From positions 1 to 64,000 of the forward strand of contig JAPOXD010000030.1 in the NCBI GenBank assembly GCA_026707285.1: 64,000 nucleotides of DNA, read 5' to 3'. Within the stretch, counting starts at the first letter, position 1. Every line of letters begins with the position of its first letter. The notes below the pieces were generated by a model. That model saw only the letters and a list, made by a program, of their open reading frames with translations, was not told the origin of the DNA and did not search any database. Shown piece after piece: positions 25,760 to 33,868 of this stretch. The position numbers and the translations under genes are program-made. Source of the DNA: Chloroflexota bacterium. Its GTDB lineage: Bacteria > Chloroflexota > UBA11872.

Positions 25760-28700
25760 ATGCAAGCGCGCCATCTAGCTCGTGGACGCCGCCGATTGCC
25801 GTGGATGGCTGCGCTATTTGCGGCGACTCTTGTCGTGGCTGTTGCCGCGGCGGCCATGCCCGCCCTCCGTCCATCCGCCGCCGCGCAGGCGACAACGTCC
25901 GGCGCGCGGTTCATCGCCGTCAGCAGCGGCGACTACCACACGTGCGCCCTGCGGGCCGACGGCGAAGCCGTGTGCTGGGGCGTTGCCGACGGCGGGCAAC
26001 GGCCCGGCTTTGGGCAGGTTGGCTTCGGCCAGTCCGATCCGCCTGCGGGTGAGCGGTTTGTGTCCATCGATGCCGGTGGCGAGCACACCTGCGCCTTGCG
26101 CGAGGACGGCGCCGCCGTGTGCTGGGGGCGCGATGACTTCGGCCAAGCCTCGCCGCCCGACGGCGAACGCTTCGTGTCCATCAGCAGCGGTGGCGCGCAC
26201 ACCTGCGGCCTCCGCGAGGACGGCGCGGCCGTGTGCTGGGGAAACAACGAGTCAGGCCAAGCCACGCCGCCCGAAGGCGAGCGCTTCAGCGCCGTCAGCA
26301 GCGGCTCCGGCCACACCTGCGGGCTCCGCGCGGACGGATTCCCCGTGTGCTGGGGGCCCGAGCCGTACTGGGACGGTCACACGGGATGGGAAGCGCCCCC
26401 TGAAATACCGCTGCTGGCGGTGGACAGCGCCTACGGCTACACCTGCGGCATCGAGCTCGATGGCTCGCCGATCTGCTGGGGCGCCCGGTCGGACGTGGTC
26501 TACAGCGGTCAATTTCCGCGCAGCTACCAGCGCCTCACCGCCATCAGCGGGCGTGACATGGCTGGGCAAGGCGGTTGCGGACTTTGGACCAACGGCACGG
26601 CGGTGTGCTGGGGCTGGGTCGATCCGCCCCCGGAGCGGCAGAAGTTCACCGCCCTTAGCAGCGGTCGGGAGCACACCTGCGGCATTCGCCGCGACGACGG
26701 GGTGCTGGTGTGCTGGGGCAACGATGAATACGGCCAGTCGTCGCCGCCAGGAGGCGTTCGATTCGAAGGACCCGAGGAGTTCCCGTCCAAGCTGACCGGG
26801 CCCGATGTTCCGCTTGAGTCGATCAGCAGCGGTGGTACGCATGCCTGTGGCATTGACGCCAGCGGCACGGCCTGGTGCTGGGGCGACGATGGCTACGGCC
26901 GGTCGTCGCCCCCGCCGGGCGAGAAATTCGCATCCCTTAGCAGCGGGTGGGCCCACACCTGCGGCGTGCGAATGGATGGCAGCATCTCCTGCTGGGGCGA
27001 GGACGACTTCGGCCAGGCGGCGCCGCCCGCCGGCGGAGGATTCGTCGCCGTCAGCAGCGGCTCGAACCACACCTGCGCTCTTCGCAGCGATGGCGCCGCC
27101 GTCTGTTGGGGCAGCGACCAGGTTGATCAGACCTCGGTGCCCGAAGGCGAGCGATTCACCACCCTAAGCAGCGGCTGGTCCCACACATGCGGCCTGCGCG
27201 CCGACGGTACTGCCGCCTGCTGGGGCAGCGACTTGTTCGGTCGCGGGTCTCCCCCGGCGGGCGAGACATTCACCGCCATTAGCGGCAGCTGGGTGCACAC
27301 CTGCGGGCTGCGGCCTGACGGCACGGCCGTCTGCTGGGGCGACAACGATGAGGGCCAGGCCTCGCCGCCCGCCGGCGAGCGGTTCGTCAGCATCAGCGCC
27401 AACGCTTCCCACACCTGCGGCCTGCGAGCCGACGGCACGCCCGTTTGCTGGGGAGCGATCCAATATTTCTTCGGCTACGCCCAGGACGCCGGCCAAGCGT
27501 CCCCGCCGCCCGGGGAGCGGTTCGTCGCCATCAGCAGCGGCTTTCAGTTCACCTGCGGACTCCGCGAGGACGGATCCCACCGGTGCTGGCGCTTCGGGCC
27601 CGGCACGGATATCCCCGACGGCCTGAGCACCCGTGGTTTCGAGGCGGTCAGCGGTCAGGTGCTTACCTCGATCAGCAACGGCCATCGCTTCACCTGCGCG
27701 CTTGATCCAAGCGGAGCCCCCGTGTGCTGGGGCATGGATGACTACGGCCAAGCGTCTCCGCCCGCGAATGAGCGATTCGTGGCTCTCAGCAGCGGGGAGC
27801 GGCACGTTTGCGCCCTGCGGTCGAGCGGCACGCCGGTTTGCTGGGGCGACCCGTCGAGCGGCCGGACGGCGGCGCCGTCCGGCGAGAGCTTCACAACCCT
27901 TAGCAGCGGCTTTGCGCACACGTGCGCCCTGCGGGCGGACGGAACGCCGGTCTGCTGGGGCTGGAACGGACAGGGCCAGGCGTCGCCGCCGGACGGCGAG
28001 CGGCTCGTCGCCATCAGCAGCGGACACGTGCACACGTGCGGCCTGCGCGGGGACGGCGCGGCGGTCTGCTGGGGCGAGAACGAGGACGGCCAGGCCTCAC
28101 CCCCCGAAAGGGCGCAATTCGTGTCGATCAGCAGCGGCGCCAACCACACCTGCGCTCTAAACGCCGATGGCAGCCCGTTCTGCTGGGGTGATGAGGACGA
28201 CGCCGTAGCGCGCGCGCCGACCGTCGACCAGTACGACTCGATCGCGAGCGCTGCTGGCTACGCTTGCGGTTTGCGACCGGACGGCACGTTGGTCTGCTGG
28301 GGCAAGGGCGCCTTGGGCGCCCCGCGGGACGAGAAGCTCACGGCCGTCAGCCTCGGGTATGTGCACAACTGCGGCCTGCGCCAGGACGGCCGTCCCGTCT
28401 GCTGGGGCGATGGGTACGAGACGCCCGTGGTGTCGGCCGCGCGCTCGACCTACCAGATCATTAGCGATCAGCCGATTCTCGCGGTCAGCGGCGGCTACGG
28501 CCACACCTGCGCCCTGCGCGAGGACGGCCGCCCCGTGTGCTGGACGCTCAGGGGCGCCTATCCCAACCTCAGCGGCGAGCTTTCGGTGCCTTATGGCGAG
28601 CAGTTCACCACGCTCGACAGCGGCGGCGGTCACACGTGCGCCTTGCGGGATGACGGCACCGTCGCGTGCTGGGGCTCTGACCATTCCGGAGAGTCCACGC

Positions 28701-31084
28701 CGCCGGAGGGCGCACGCTTCACCGCGCTGAGCAGCGGCTACGGGTTCACCTGCGGCCTGCGAGACGACGGCGCCGCCGTCTGCTGGGGGAGCGACGAGGA
28801 CGGCCAATCGTCGCCTCCTGAAGGCGGGCGATACATCGCCATCAGCAGCGGACTGGGCCTCTACAAGGCGCACACGTGCGCCCTGCGCGAGGACGGGTCC
28901 GCAGTCTGCTGGGGCGCCAACGACGAAGGGCAGGCCTCGCCGCCGGCCGACGAACGCTTCATGGCCATTGCCAGCGGCGCCGTTCACACCTGCGCGCTGC
29001 GCCTGGACGGCACCGCCGTCTGTTGGGGTTTCGACTGGGACCGCCAGGCCTCGCCGCCGGCGGGACTCACCTTCACCGCCATCACCGCCGGTCGCGCTCA
29101 CACCTGCGCCATCCGCGCCGACGACCAGACAGCCGTCTGCTGGGGATCGAGCCACGACTTTCTCTACGACTACCAGGGTCAGGCCAGGCCGCCCTATGGC
29201 GAAACCTTCTCCGCCATCAGCGCCGGCCAGGACCAGACCTGCGGCGTGCGCGCCGCGGACTCGACGCTGATCTGCTGGGGCGAGGGACCGGGGCACCGAT
29301 CCGGCTATCCCAAGGAGAAGCCGTTTGCCGACGTGAGCGGCGAGTCGCTGAGCTCGATCAGCAGCGGCAACGGCCACGTCTGCGGCCTGCGGGCGGACGG
29401 CACCGCCGTCTGCTGGGGTGACAACGAGATCGGTGAGGCCAATCCGCCGCCGGAGACGTTCAGCGCCATCAGCGCCGGGGGCGACCACACCTGCGCTCTC
29501 CGCGCGTCCGACGGGGAGGCCATCTGCTGGGGCAGCAACCGCACACCCGAGGGCAGGTTCGCCGGCTATCGCGATCAGGCGCTGGCGCCCCGCGGCGTGC
29601 CATTCGTCGCCATCGCCAGCGGTTCATTGCACACCTGCGCCCTCAAGGCCGATGGGCAGGTCGCCTGTTGGGGCGGTTGGTACGACGATGACGACGCGGA
29701 GCCACCGGCGGGCGAGCGGTTCACGACCATTGCCAGCGGCGGCGAAAACACCTGTGCGCTGCGTCAGGACGGCTCGGCGCTGTGCTGGAGTGTGGGCTAC
29801 CGGCTTTGGGAGTCCACGCCGGCGCACGAGCGCTTCGTGGCGCTGGGCATCGGGCAATCGCACGCGTGCGGCATCCGCGGCGACGGCTCCACGGTGTGCT
29901 GGGGCGGCTCCCGACGAGGCCAATCCATCGCACCGGACGATGAGCGGCTGGTCGCGGTGACCGGCGGCCACTCCCACACCTGCGGACTGCGGCCCGACGG
30001 CACGGCGGTTTGCTGGGGCATCAACTACGAACCGTCGTACGGCGCCTGGTACGGCCAGGCCCATCCGCCGCGCGGCGAGCAGTTCACGGCAATCAGCGCC
30101 GCCGCCCATTTCACCTGCGCGTTGCGCCAGGACGGATCGCCCCACTGCTGGGGCGAGGGCTACGACACTCCCGAACCGTCGCGCACGACCTATCAGGACA
30201 TCGCCGACGAGACCTTCGTGGCCGTCGACGCCGGCTGGGACTACACCTGCGGTCTGCGTCGCGACGGAACCACGGTGTGCTGGGGCAATCAGCCGCCGGA
30301 CCCGGAGGAGTCGAGGCGCTGGGGCGACTTTGCCCGCGAATGGCCGCCGGCGGGCGAACGGTTCACCGCCATCAGCACGGGCACGTCGTTTACCTGCGGG
30401 CTGCGAGCGGACGGCACGGCCATCTGCTGGGGCGAAAACACGAACGGCGCGGCCTTCCCCCCACGGGATGAGACGTTCGTCGCCATCACCTGTGGAAACG
30501 CCGACTCGTGCGGCCTGCGGAGCGACGGGACCGTCGTGTGCTCGGGCTTCGTCAACAGCGTTAGCGGTGGACACTATTTGCCGGCAGAGCTGCAGGGTGA
30601 GCGGTTCAACGTGATCAGCTACGGCGCTTTCCACGTCTGCGCGCTTCGCGCGGACGGATCGCCGGTCTGTTGGGGGAGCAACCGCGACGGCGAAGCGGTG
30701 CCACCCGAGGGCGAGCGGTTCGCGGCTATCAGCGGCGGTTCCAGCCACACCTGCGCGCTGCGAGCCGATGGCTCGCCGGTCTGCTGGGGCAACGACGACT
30801 ACGGCCAGGCGTCGCCGCCCGAGGGCGAACGCTTCACCGCTATCAGCAGCGGCTCCAGCCACACCTGCGCCCTGCGGGACGACGGCTCCGCCGTCTGCTG
30901 GGGCGCGGCCCTGGGCGACACCTACGTCTCCCGCGGATACACCGACGTCGTTGGCTTCGGCCAGTCCGCGCCGCCTCAGGGCGAGCGCTTCGCTTCCATC
31001 AGCAGCGGCTATTCGCACACCTGCGGTCTCCGCTTCGACGGCAAGGTGGTCTGTTGGGGCAAGGGGTTCACGGACACGAGCTAG
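25760..31084 (+). CDS. giant secreted RCC1-repeat protein (42 repeats, six seven-bladed propellers)
   Basis: 1,774 residues from ATG 25,760, which gives a normal signal peptide (Arg-rich start, hydrophobic core, AAAQA end); ATG 25,673 is in frame but adds 29 residues before it. The rest is 42 RCC1-type repeats of about 38 residues, consensus FxAISSGxxHTCALRxDG followed by xAVCWGxxxxGQASPPxGER. Nearly every repeat has two Cys, one after His-Thr and one before Trp-Gly, probably bonded outside the cell. Repeats 7, 14, 21, 28 and 35 carry longer, different tails, so the chain divides into six groups of seven (starts 25,910; 26,813; 27,662; 28,475; 29,348; 30,215). RCC1 propellers have seven blades. 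No anchor or enzyme domain is visible; the likely role is adhesion or ligand binding. Confidence 0.92.
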   Translation: MQARHLARGRRRLPWMAALFAATLVVAVAAAAMPALRPSAAAQATTSGARFIAVSSGDYHTCALRADGEAVCWGVADGGQRPGFGQVGFGQSDPPAGERFVSIDAGGEHTCALREDGAAVCWGRDDFGQASPPDGERFVSISSGGAHTCGLREDGAAVCWGNNESGQATPPEGERFSAVSSGSGHTCGLRADGFPVCWGPEPYWDGHTGWEAPPEIPLLAVDSAYGYTCGIELDGSPICWGARSDVVYSGQFPRSYQRLTAISGRDMAGQGGCGLWTNGTAVCWGWVDPPPERQKFTALSSGREHTCGIRRDDGVLVCWGNDEYGQSSPPGGVRFEGPEEFPSKLTGPDVPLESISSGGTHACGIDASGTAWCWGDDGYGRSSPPPGEKFASLSSGWAHTCGVRMDGSISCWGEDDFGQAAPPAGGGFVAVSSGSNHTCALRSDGAAVCWGSDQVDQTSVPEGERFTTLSSGWSHTCGLRADGTAACWGSDLFGRGSPPAGETFTAISGSWVHTCGLRPDGTAVCWGDNDEGQASPPAGERFVSISANASHTCGLRADGTPVCWGAIQYFFGYAQDAGQASPPPGERFVAISSGFQFTCGLREDGSHRCWRFGPGTDIPDGLSTRGFEAVSGQVLTSISNGHRFTCALDPSGAPVCWGMDDYGQASPPANERFVALSSGERHVCALRSSGTPVCWGDPSSGRTAAPSGESFTTLSSGFAHTCALRADGTPVCWGWNGQGQASPPDGERLVAISSGHVHTCGLRGDGAAVCWGENEDGQASPPERAQFVSISSGANHTCALNADGSPFCWGDEDDAVARAPTVDQYDSIASAAGYACGLRPDGTLVCWGKGALGAPRDEKLTAVSLGYVHNCGLRQDGRPVCWGDGYETPVVSAARSTYQIISDQPILAVSGGYGHTCALREDGRPVCWTLRGAYPNLSGELSVPYGEQFTTLDSGGGHTCALRDDGTVACWGSDHSGESTPPEGARFTALSSGYGFTCGLRDDGAAVCWGSDEDGQSSPPEGGRYIAISSGLGLYKAHTCALREDGSAVCWGANDEGQASPPADERFMAIASGAVHTCALRLDGTAVCWGFDWDRQASPPAGLTFTAITAGRAHTCAIRADDQTAVCWGSSHDFLYDYQGQARPPYGETFSAISAGQDQTCGVRAADSTLICWGEGPGHRSGYPKEKPFADVSGESLSSISSGNGHVCGLRADGTAVCWGDNEIGEANPPPETFSAISAGGDHTCALRASDGEAICWGSNRTPEGRFAGYRDQALAPRGVPFVAIASGSLHTCALKADGQVACWGGWYDDDDAEPPAGERFTTIASGGENTCALRQDGSALCWSVGYRLWESTPAHERFVALGIGQSHACGIRGDGSTVCWGGSRRGQSIAPDDERLVAVTGGHSHTCGLRPDGTAVCWGINYEPSYGAWYGQAHPPRGEQFTAISAAAHFTCALRQDGSPHCWGEGYDTPEPSRTTYQDIADETFVAVDAGWDYTCGLRRDGTTVCWGNQPPDPEESRRWGDFAREWPPAGERFTAISTGTSFTCGLRADGTAICWGENTNGAAFPPRDETFVAITCGNADSCGLRSDGTVVCSGFVNSVSGGHYLPAELQGERFNVISYGAFHVCALRADGSPVCWGSNRDGEAVPPEGERFAAISGGSSHTCALRADGSPVCWGNDDYGQASPPEGERFTAISSGSSHTCALRDDGSAVCWGAALGDTYVSRGYTDVVGFGQSAPPQGERFASISSGYSHTCGLRFDGKVVCWGKGFTDTS

Positions 31085-31192
31085 GTTGTCTCGTCCGTTC
31101 CGCAGTGGCCGGCGCGCCCGACCACTACCATCCAACAGGCGACGCGAAAGAGTCATCGTGGCTCACCAGGCGTCATCGGACTCAAATTCCCC

Positions 31193-32032
31193 ATGCTCGA
31201 CGAACATCGCGAGACCAACCGGGCCAACTGGGACGCGCGCGTTCCGGCGCACCTGGCCTCGGAGTTCTACGGCGTCGAGGACTTCATTTCCGGTGCTCGG
31301 ACGCTCACCCAGGCGGTCGAATTCGATCGCGCGCACGTGGGCGACGTGCGGGGGCGCTCGCTGCTCCACCTGCAGTGCCACATCGGCCTCGACACGCTGT
31401 CGTGGGCGCGGCTCGGCGCCACGGTCACCGGCGTCGACTTCTCCGAGCGCTCGATCGAGGCGACGCGCGACATCAGCCGCCGCAGCGGCGTTCCGGGTCG
31501 CTTCGTGCTGGCCGATGTCCACGAGGCGCCCGAGGTCCTCCCCGAGACGTTCGACATCGTCTATGCCAGCGAGGGCGTGCTCTGCTGGCTGCCGTCCGTG
31601 GCGGCCTGGGCGGGCGTCGTGCGTCGGTTCACGCGTCCCGGCGGGACTTTCTACATCCGCGACGGACACCCTTTCGCGCACGCGCTCGACGACGAGCGCT
31701 CCGACGGGAGGCTGGTGATCACGGAGCCGTACTTCGAGGGTGCCGCCATCCGCTACGACGAGCCGGGCACCTACACGGGCGACGACGCCGAAATTCGGCA
31801 CACCACGACCTACGAGTGGAATCACAGCCTGGGTGAGATCGTCAGCGCGATCGCCGCTCAGGGCTTTCGCATCGAGACGCTGAAGGAATATCCGTTCGCG
31901 GGCTACCAGGCGCTGCCCGAAATGGTCCAGGGCGACGATGGCTGGTGGCGCTTGCCGGACCGACCCGAACGGCTGCCGTCGCTCTTTGGACTGAAAGCCA
32001 CCTTGCCCGCCGACGCCGAGCCGGCAGAGTGA
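31193..32032 (+). CDS. class I SAM-dependent methyltransferase
   Basis: 279 residues. The SAM-binding sequence is 'LLHLQCHIGLDTLSWARLG' (about 57-75; motif I in the variant form LQCHxGxDT), followed by 'VTGVDFSERSIEATRDIS', 'FDIVYASEGVLCWLP' and 'RPGGTFYIRDGHPF'. It belongs to the broad Methyltransf_25/11 group; the substrate is unknown. ATG 31,193 opens 'MLDEHRETNRANWDARV', the usual start of this subgroup. Its neighbours do not suggest a pathway. Confidence 0.88.
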   Translation: MLDEHRETNRANWDARVPAHLASEFYGVEDFISGARTLTQAVEFDRAHVGDVRGRSLLHLQCHIGLDTLSWARLGATVTGVDFSERSIEATRDISRRSGVPGRFVLADVHEAPEVLPETFDIVYASEGVLCWLPSVAAWAGVVRRFTRPGGTFYIRDGHPFAHALDDERSDGRLVITEPYFEGAAIRYDEPGTYTGDDAEIRHTTTYEWNHSLGEIVSAIAAQGFRIETLKEYPFAGYQALPEMVQGDDGWWRLPDRPERLPSLFGLKATLPADAEPAE

Positions 32033-32047
32033 CGGGCGCCCCTTTCT

Positions 32048-32074
32048 GTCATTCCGAGCGCAGCGAGGAATCCA
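32048..32074. repeat. dispersed repeat, GAGCGCAGCGAGGAATC type
   Basis: 'GTCATTCCGAGCGCAGCGAGGAATCCA' is an inverted repeat (ATTCC...GGAAT) of a subtype distinct from the GCGGAGGCG units. It lies between the methyltransferase and the GNAT gene. Confidence 0.55.
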
Positions 32075-32151
32075 AGGCGCGGAAAAAAGGCACAGTGTGG
32101 GTAGATTCCTCGCGACGCTCAGACGGCCGTGCCTGATCCACAGGATTTCCC

Positions 32152-33036
32152 TTGACTGAACCCGAGGACCTTCTCGACCTACACCTCGCGGTCCTGTTCA
32201 CCCAGGACGAGCAGGGAAACCTCGTCGCCACCAACGACCCCGAACCCGACCAGGTCGCCGCTCCGCGCCTCTACCTTGGCCGCGGCCCCGGACGCTCGGT
32301 GCTCCGCTTCCGACGCGGCATGGACGAATCAACCCGCGCCGCCCTCCGCGACCTGGCGGCGCCGGATTTGACCGCAAACGACCCCAATCACGAGCCGGTC
32401 AATCTCGCGGCAATCGAAGCGCTGCTCGCCGCCGAGCAATCAATCCAGAACGTCTACTTCGGCCCTGCGTTCAGGTTCCCCGATGTGGGAGCCGTGACCT
32501 ACCAAGGTCGAAGAGCGGGCCCAGTCCCCTCTCCCTCGATGGGAGAGGGCGAGGGTGAGGGTGCTCCGCGACCAAGGAGTGGGATGTCGACCAGTGAGGC
32601 AGCAGCCTCCGAAAGCCGGGAGCAAAGCCCCGGCCCCCTCCGTCATTCCGGCGAAGGCCGGAGTCCAGATCCGAGCACCGCCGACGTCATCGGAATCTCC
32701 CCATCCACCACCCACCTGCTCAGCCCCGAGTTCGCCTGGCTGGCCGACGAGCTGACGGTGCGCAACCCCGTCATGGCTGTGATCGTCGACGGCGTGGCGG
32801 TATCCGTGTGCTTCAGCGCGCGCTCAACCTCCCTCGCCTCGGAGGCCGGCGTCGAGACCCTTCCCGAGCACCGCGGTCGCCGCTACGCCGGCGCCGTCAC
32901 GGCGGCCTGGGCGGCCGAAGTGCAGCGCCAGGGCCGCATCCCGCTCTACAGCACCTCGTGGACCAACCACGCCTCCCGCCGCGTCGCCGCCCGCCTCGGC
33001 CTCATCCAATACGCCACCGACTTCCACATCACCTAG
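32152..33036 (+). CDS. GNAT family N-acetyltransferase with a repeat-derived internal insertion
   Basis: 294 residues from TTG 32,152 (AGGA six bases upstream). The N-terminal part (1-122) and C-terminal part (about 180-294) fit one GNAT protein: 'AGVETLPEHRGRRYAGAVTAAW' is the acetyl-CoA-binding segment and 'YSTSWTNHASRRVAARLGL' the final helix-strand. Between them, residues about 123-180 are low-complexity Pro/Ser/Gly/Glu and are encoded by two dispersed DNA repeats (32,527-32,560 and 32,642-32,667) with a linker. The insertion keeps frame and has no stop, so a full-length protein with an extra loop is probable. Acceptor substrate unknown. Confidence 0.75.
   Translation: MTEPEDLLDLHLAVLFTQDEQGNLVATNDPEPDQVAAPRLYLGRGPGRSVLRFRRGMDESTRAALRDLAAPDLTANDPNHEPVNLAAIEALLAAEQSIQNVYFGPAFRFPDVGAVTYQGRRAGPVPSPSMGEGEGEGAPRPRSGMSTSEAAASESREQSPGPLRHSGEGRSPDPSTADVIGISPSTTHLLSPEFAWLADELTVRNPVMAVIVDGVAVSVCFSARSTSLASEAGVETLPEHRGRRYAGAVTAAWAAEVQRQGRIPLYSTSWTNHASRRVAARLGLIQYATDFHIT
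32527..32673. repeat. two dispersed repeats inserted in the GNAT coding sequence
   Basis: At 32,527-32,560, 'CCCTCTCCCTCGATGGGAGAGGGCGAGGGTGAGGGTG' (given here in its repeat parts) is the same family as 33,781-33,817 read the other way. At 32,642-32,667, 'GTCATTCCGGCGAAGGCCGGAGTCCA' belongs to the family at 9849 and 12,746. Both are translated in frame within the acetyltransferase. Confidence 0.65.
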
Positions 33037-33065
33037 GTGCCGACCGCAAGTCCATCTCGGCTGCG

Positions 33066-33722
33066 TCAGACCTGCGGCCAGCTGCTGCCCAAGGATTTTT
33101 CCATCCGGTGCACGGCGGTTGATCCCGACGCTAGCCGGACGAGGAGGCCGTCCCAAGTTTTGGTGGTGGTGTAGCCGAGCCGCTGGTAGAGGCGGATGGC
33201 GCCTTCGTTTTCGGTGATTACGCCTAGCGACATCGTGTGCTTGCCCATGTCGCGGGCCTTTGCTTCGGCGGCTTGCATCAGGGCGGTGCCGAGGCCTAGG
33301 CCGCGAATCGACGGATCGACGGCCAGCGACTCGACGATGAACTCGTCGGGCCCGACGCCCTCGGACAGCAACAGCAAGTTGCCCAAGATGCGCAGGGCTC
33401 GCACGGGCGTGAAGCGCAAGAAGAGCGCCGCCAGGCTGAGGCGATAGAACTCCCGGCTGCCCGCCCTGAAGGTCAGGATGCCGGCGAAGCGTCCGTCGAC
33501 CGTGGCCGAGAAGCAGCTGGTCGTGTCGAACGAGTCTCGGAACAGCCGGATCAGGTCGTCCGCGTCGCGAAAGCCCAGGCGGAACTTCTTGGCGAAGGCG
33601 TCGTAGACCAGCCGCAGGGCTTCGTCGACGAACTTGGCTTCGATGCCTTCGACGATCGCGACGTTGCTCAAGATCGTTCTGTGCGCCCGTACGATTCCCG
33701 CGGCGCCCGCAGCGTAGGGCAC
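33066..33722 (-). CDS. GNAT family N-acetyltransferase
   Basis: 218 residues from GTG 33,722; TTG 33,671 (201 residues) is equally possible. Longer starts would run through a dispersed repeat at 33,781 and into the ankyrin gene and are rejected. The GNAT core is clear: 'FIVESLAVDPSIRGLGLGTALMQAAEAKARD' region (short motifs: ESLAVDP, RGLGLGTAL) binds acetyl-CoA, and 'TENEGAIRLYQRLGYTTTK' follows. Unrelated to the GNAT gene on the opposite strand. Convergent with it, 29 bases apart. Acceptor unknown. Confidence 0.85.
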   Translation of the reverse strand: MPYAAGAAGIVRAHRTILSNVAIVEGIEAKFVDEALRLVYDAFAKKFRLGFRDADDLIRLFRDSFDTTSCFSATVDGRFAGILTFRAGSREFYRLSLAALFLRFTPVRALRILGNLLLLSEGVGPDEFIVESLAVDPSIRGLGLGTALMQAAEAKARDMGKHTMSLGVITENEGAIRLYQRLGYTTTKTWDGLLVRLASGSTAVHRMEKSLGSSWPQV

Positions 33723-33780
33723 CGAGTGGGAGGTGTCGGCCGGTGCTCGTGGGGCTTCGCTTGCGCCGGACTCTTTCCCC

Positions 33781-33817
33781 CTCACCCCAACCCTCTCCCG
33801 CGGTGGGGAGAGTGAGC
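33781..33817. repeat. dispersed palindromic repeat (CCCTCTCCC type)
   Basis: 'CTCACCCCAACCCTCTCCC-GCGGT-GGGGAGAGTGAG' (parts of one element) is an inverted repeat lying between the GNAT gene and the ankyrin gene. It is the opposite-strand relative of the element translated at 32,527. Confidence 0.6.
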
Positions 33818-33868
33818 CGCATCCGCCCGATTGTCCCGCCCGACCCAATCTCGCTTGCTCCCGATCCG

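Noticed and set aside
25910-31081. Repeats as a CRISPR or other DNA-level array
   Set aside because: The repeats vary at third codon positions and keep an RCC1 protein pattern; there are no constant direct repeats with spacers.
25760-31084. RCC1 protein as a chromatin or Ran-type regulator
   Set aside because: It has a signal peptide and paired Cys, so it is exported; RCC1 here denotes the propeller fold only.
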